Assembly (NCBI GenBank): GCA_035509195.1
Contig: DATJLT010000284.1
Coordinates: 1 to 6,169 of the forward strand
DNA from: Chersky-822 sp035509195
GTDB taxonomy: Bacteria; Actinomycetota; Actinomycetes; Streptosporangiales; Streptosporangiaceae
Length of the DNA: 6,169 nucleotides
Reading direction: 5' to 3'
Shown here: piece by piece, positions 5,363 through 6,169 of the stretch
Numbering within the stretch: position 1 is the stretch's first letter
Layout: each line of letters begins with the position of its first letter
Notes under the pieces: generated by a model
The model's database searches: none
What the model was told of the DNA's origin: nothing
Seen by the model: only the letters and a program-made list of their open reading frames with translations
Translations under genes and position numbers: made by a program

Positions 5363-6169
5363 CGAGTGCGTGCCCGAGCAGGCTGCCGCGACCGGCTTCG
5401 AGCAGGCCGAAAGCCAACTCGGCCCGCTTTGCATCGGTTTGGCCGGCAGGCTCATCGAGCAACGCCACGGCGGCGGCTTCGCTCGCCAGACCAGCGAAGC
5501 TGGCCAGGCATTCCCTCTCCTCTCTTCCGCCGAGGCTGCCAGGCATGATCGCGGCCAGCCAGGCCACGGCCCTTTGAGTCAACTCCGCGGCGGCGTGCAC
5601 CTGCCCGGAAACCAGCAGAGAAGCTGCGAGTTCACGGCTCAAGCTGACAGACTCCGCCAGATCCGCGGGGTCGCGGTAATGGTCGAACCTGGTTCCGAGG
5701 GCCGCGCACAGGCTTTGGCCTACATCAATCGCCTCGGGAGTGCCGACAGGGGTCGCGGCCGCGGCACGCCTCAGCGTCGAGACGACAGCGTCAAGGTCGC
5801 GGCGTCCGAGTACGGCGCCTTCACGTGCGAACCTCAGCTTGAGCGCGGCCGCGAGATCAAGCAAGATCGCTACCTGGTCAGGGTCCCCCTCGGGAACGAG
5901 GTCTGCGCTGCGGCGCCCCACCTCAACCGCCTCGTCGAGATCGGCCATGGCACCGTGACGCCTGAACCGATGCTGCAAGGCGACCCCGAGCATGCCAAGC
6001 GTCTTTGACCTGGTCTGGTTATCGTCGTGAGATGAGGCCGCGAGAATGCGACGGCATCTGGCGACTGCGCCGGAAAGCTTGAGGTCATCTCCGGTCGCTA
6101 TTGCCTGCTTGAGTACGGAGGCGGCTAACCGGAAGGCGTCCGCCGGTACGGGGAACTGCAAATCCGATA
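5352..6169 (-). CDS. TPR-repeat protein, N-terminal half of a split TPR-CHAT gene; runs off right edge
   Basis: The minus-strand frame is open from the window edge to TAG 5354-5352. A TTG at 6161 would give 269 residues, but two in-frame codons precede it and relatives are longer, so the true start is probably outside. Alpha-helical repeat motifs are visible: ADLDEAVEVGRRSADLVPEG (73-92), RDLDAVVSTLRRAAAATPVG (121-140) and DPADLAESVSLSRELA (164-179), matching the actinobacterial TPR pattern. The region RECLASFAGLASEAAAVAL (216-234) and FGLLEAGRGSLLGHALDL (251-268) is the conserved linker that normally leads straight into the CHAT domain in one polypeptide. Here the protein ends one residue later. 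It contains a rare TTA leucine codon (6128-6126). Such proteins act as scaffolds and proteases in stress or defence-type systems, but no partner genes are visible, so the role is unknown. Confidence 0.75.
   Translation of the reverse strand, partial: SDLQFPVPADAFRLAASVLKQAIATGDDLKLSGAVARCRRILAASSHDDNQTRSKTLGMLGVALQHRFRRHGAMADLDEAVEVGRRSADLVPEGDPDQVAILLDLAAALKLRFAREGAVLGRRDLDAVVSTLRRAAAATPVGTPEAIDVGQSLCAALGTRFDHYRDPADLAESVSLSRELAASLLVSGQVHAAAELTQRAVAWLAAIMPGSLGGREERECLASFAGLASEAAAVALLDEPAGQTDAKRAELAFGLLEAGRGSLLGHALDLG

Overview
The window looks like chromosome of a high-GC actinomycete. Coding regions are strongly G/C-biased at third codon positions, GTG and TTG starts are common, and the proteins are typical actinobacterial families (a LacI regulator of the GTASKALNG type and a TPR-CHAT protein). 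It carries two unrelated blocks separated by repeat-rich intergenic DNA. No RNA gene, insertion sequence or CRISPR array was recognised.

Left block (1-4401), sugar catabolism. A GH127-type beta-L-arabinofuranosidase gene runs leftward off the window. It is divergent from a LacI-family regulator gene, with a shared promoter/operator region of about 130-175 bp. Downstream of the regulator, on the same strand, is a complete IlvD/Edd-family [2Fe-2S] dehydratase most like the pentonate (L-arabinonate) branch. A coherent reading is that arabinofuranosides are cleaved to L-arabinose, which is oxidised outside this window to L-arabinonate and then dehydrated, with the LacI protein sensing a pathway sugar. 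The dehydrogenase and lactonase steps are not in the window.

Intergenic DNA (2370-2673 and 4402-4561). The regulator's stop codon lies inside a 17-bp tandem repeat, followed by seven perfect CCCCG units (a G-quadruplex-capable G-rich minus strand). The most unusual signal follows. Two diverged copies of one ~145-bp element flank the dehydratase gene in the same orientation, exactly 1964 bp apart. Each has four short hairpin-like modules at 43/31/43-bp intervals, built around a CAGCAWC arm, an 11-nt loop with AGCCA, and a GATGCYG arm. I cannot match this element to a named family.

Right block (4562-6169, minus strand). This is a TPR-CHAT gene that appears broken. The TPR half ends in a stop just after the LLEAGRGSLLGHALD motif. 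The CHAT half starts 7 nt later in another frame, and the stretch that normally holds the catalytic His and Cys is absent. It may be a decaying pseudogene or a pair of ORFs with a protease-dead CHAT domain. Its 5' end lies beyond the window.
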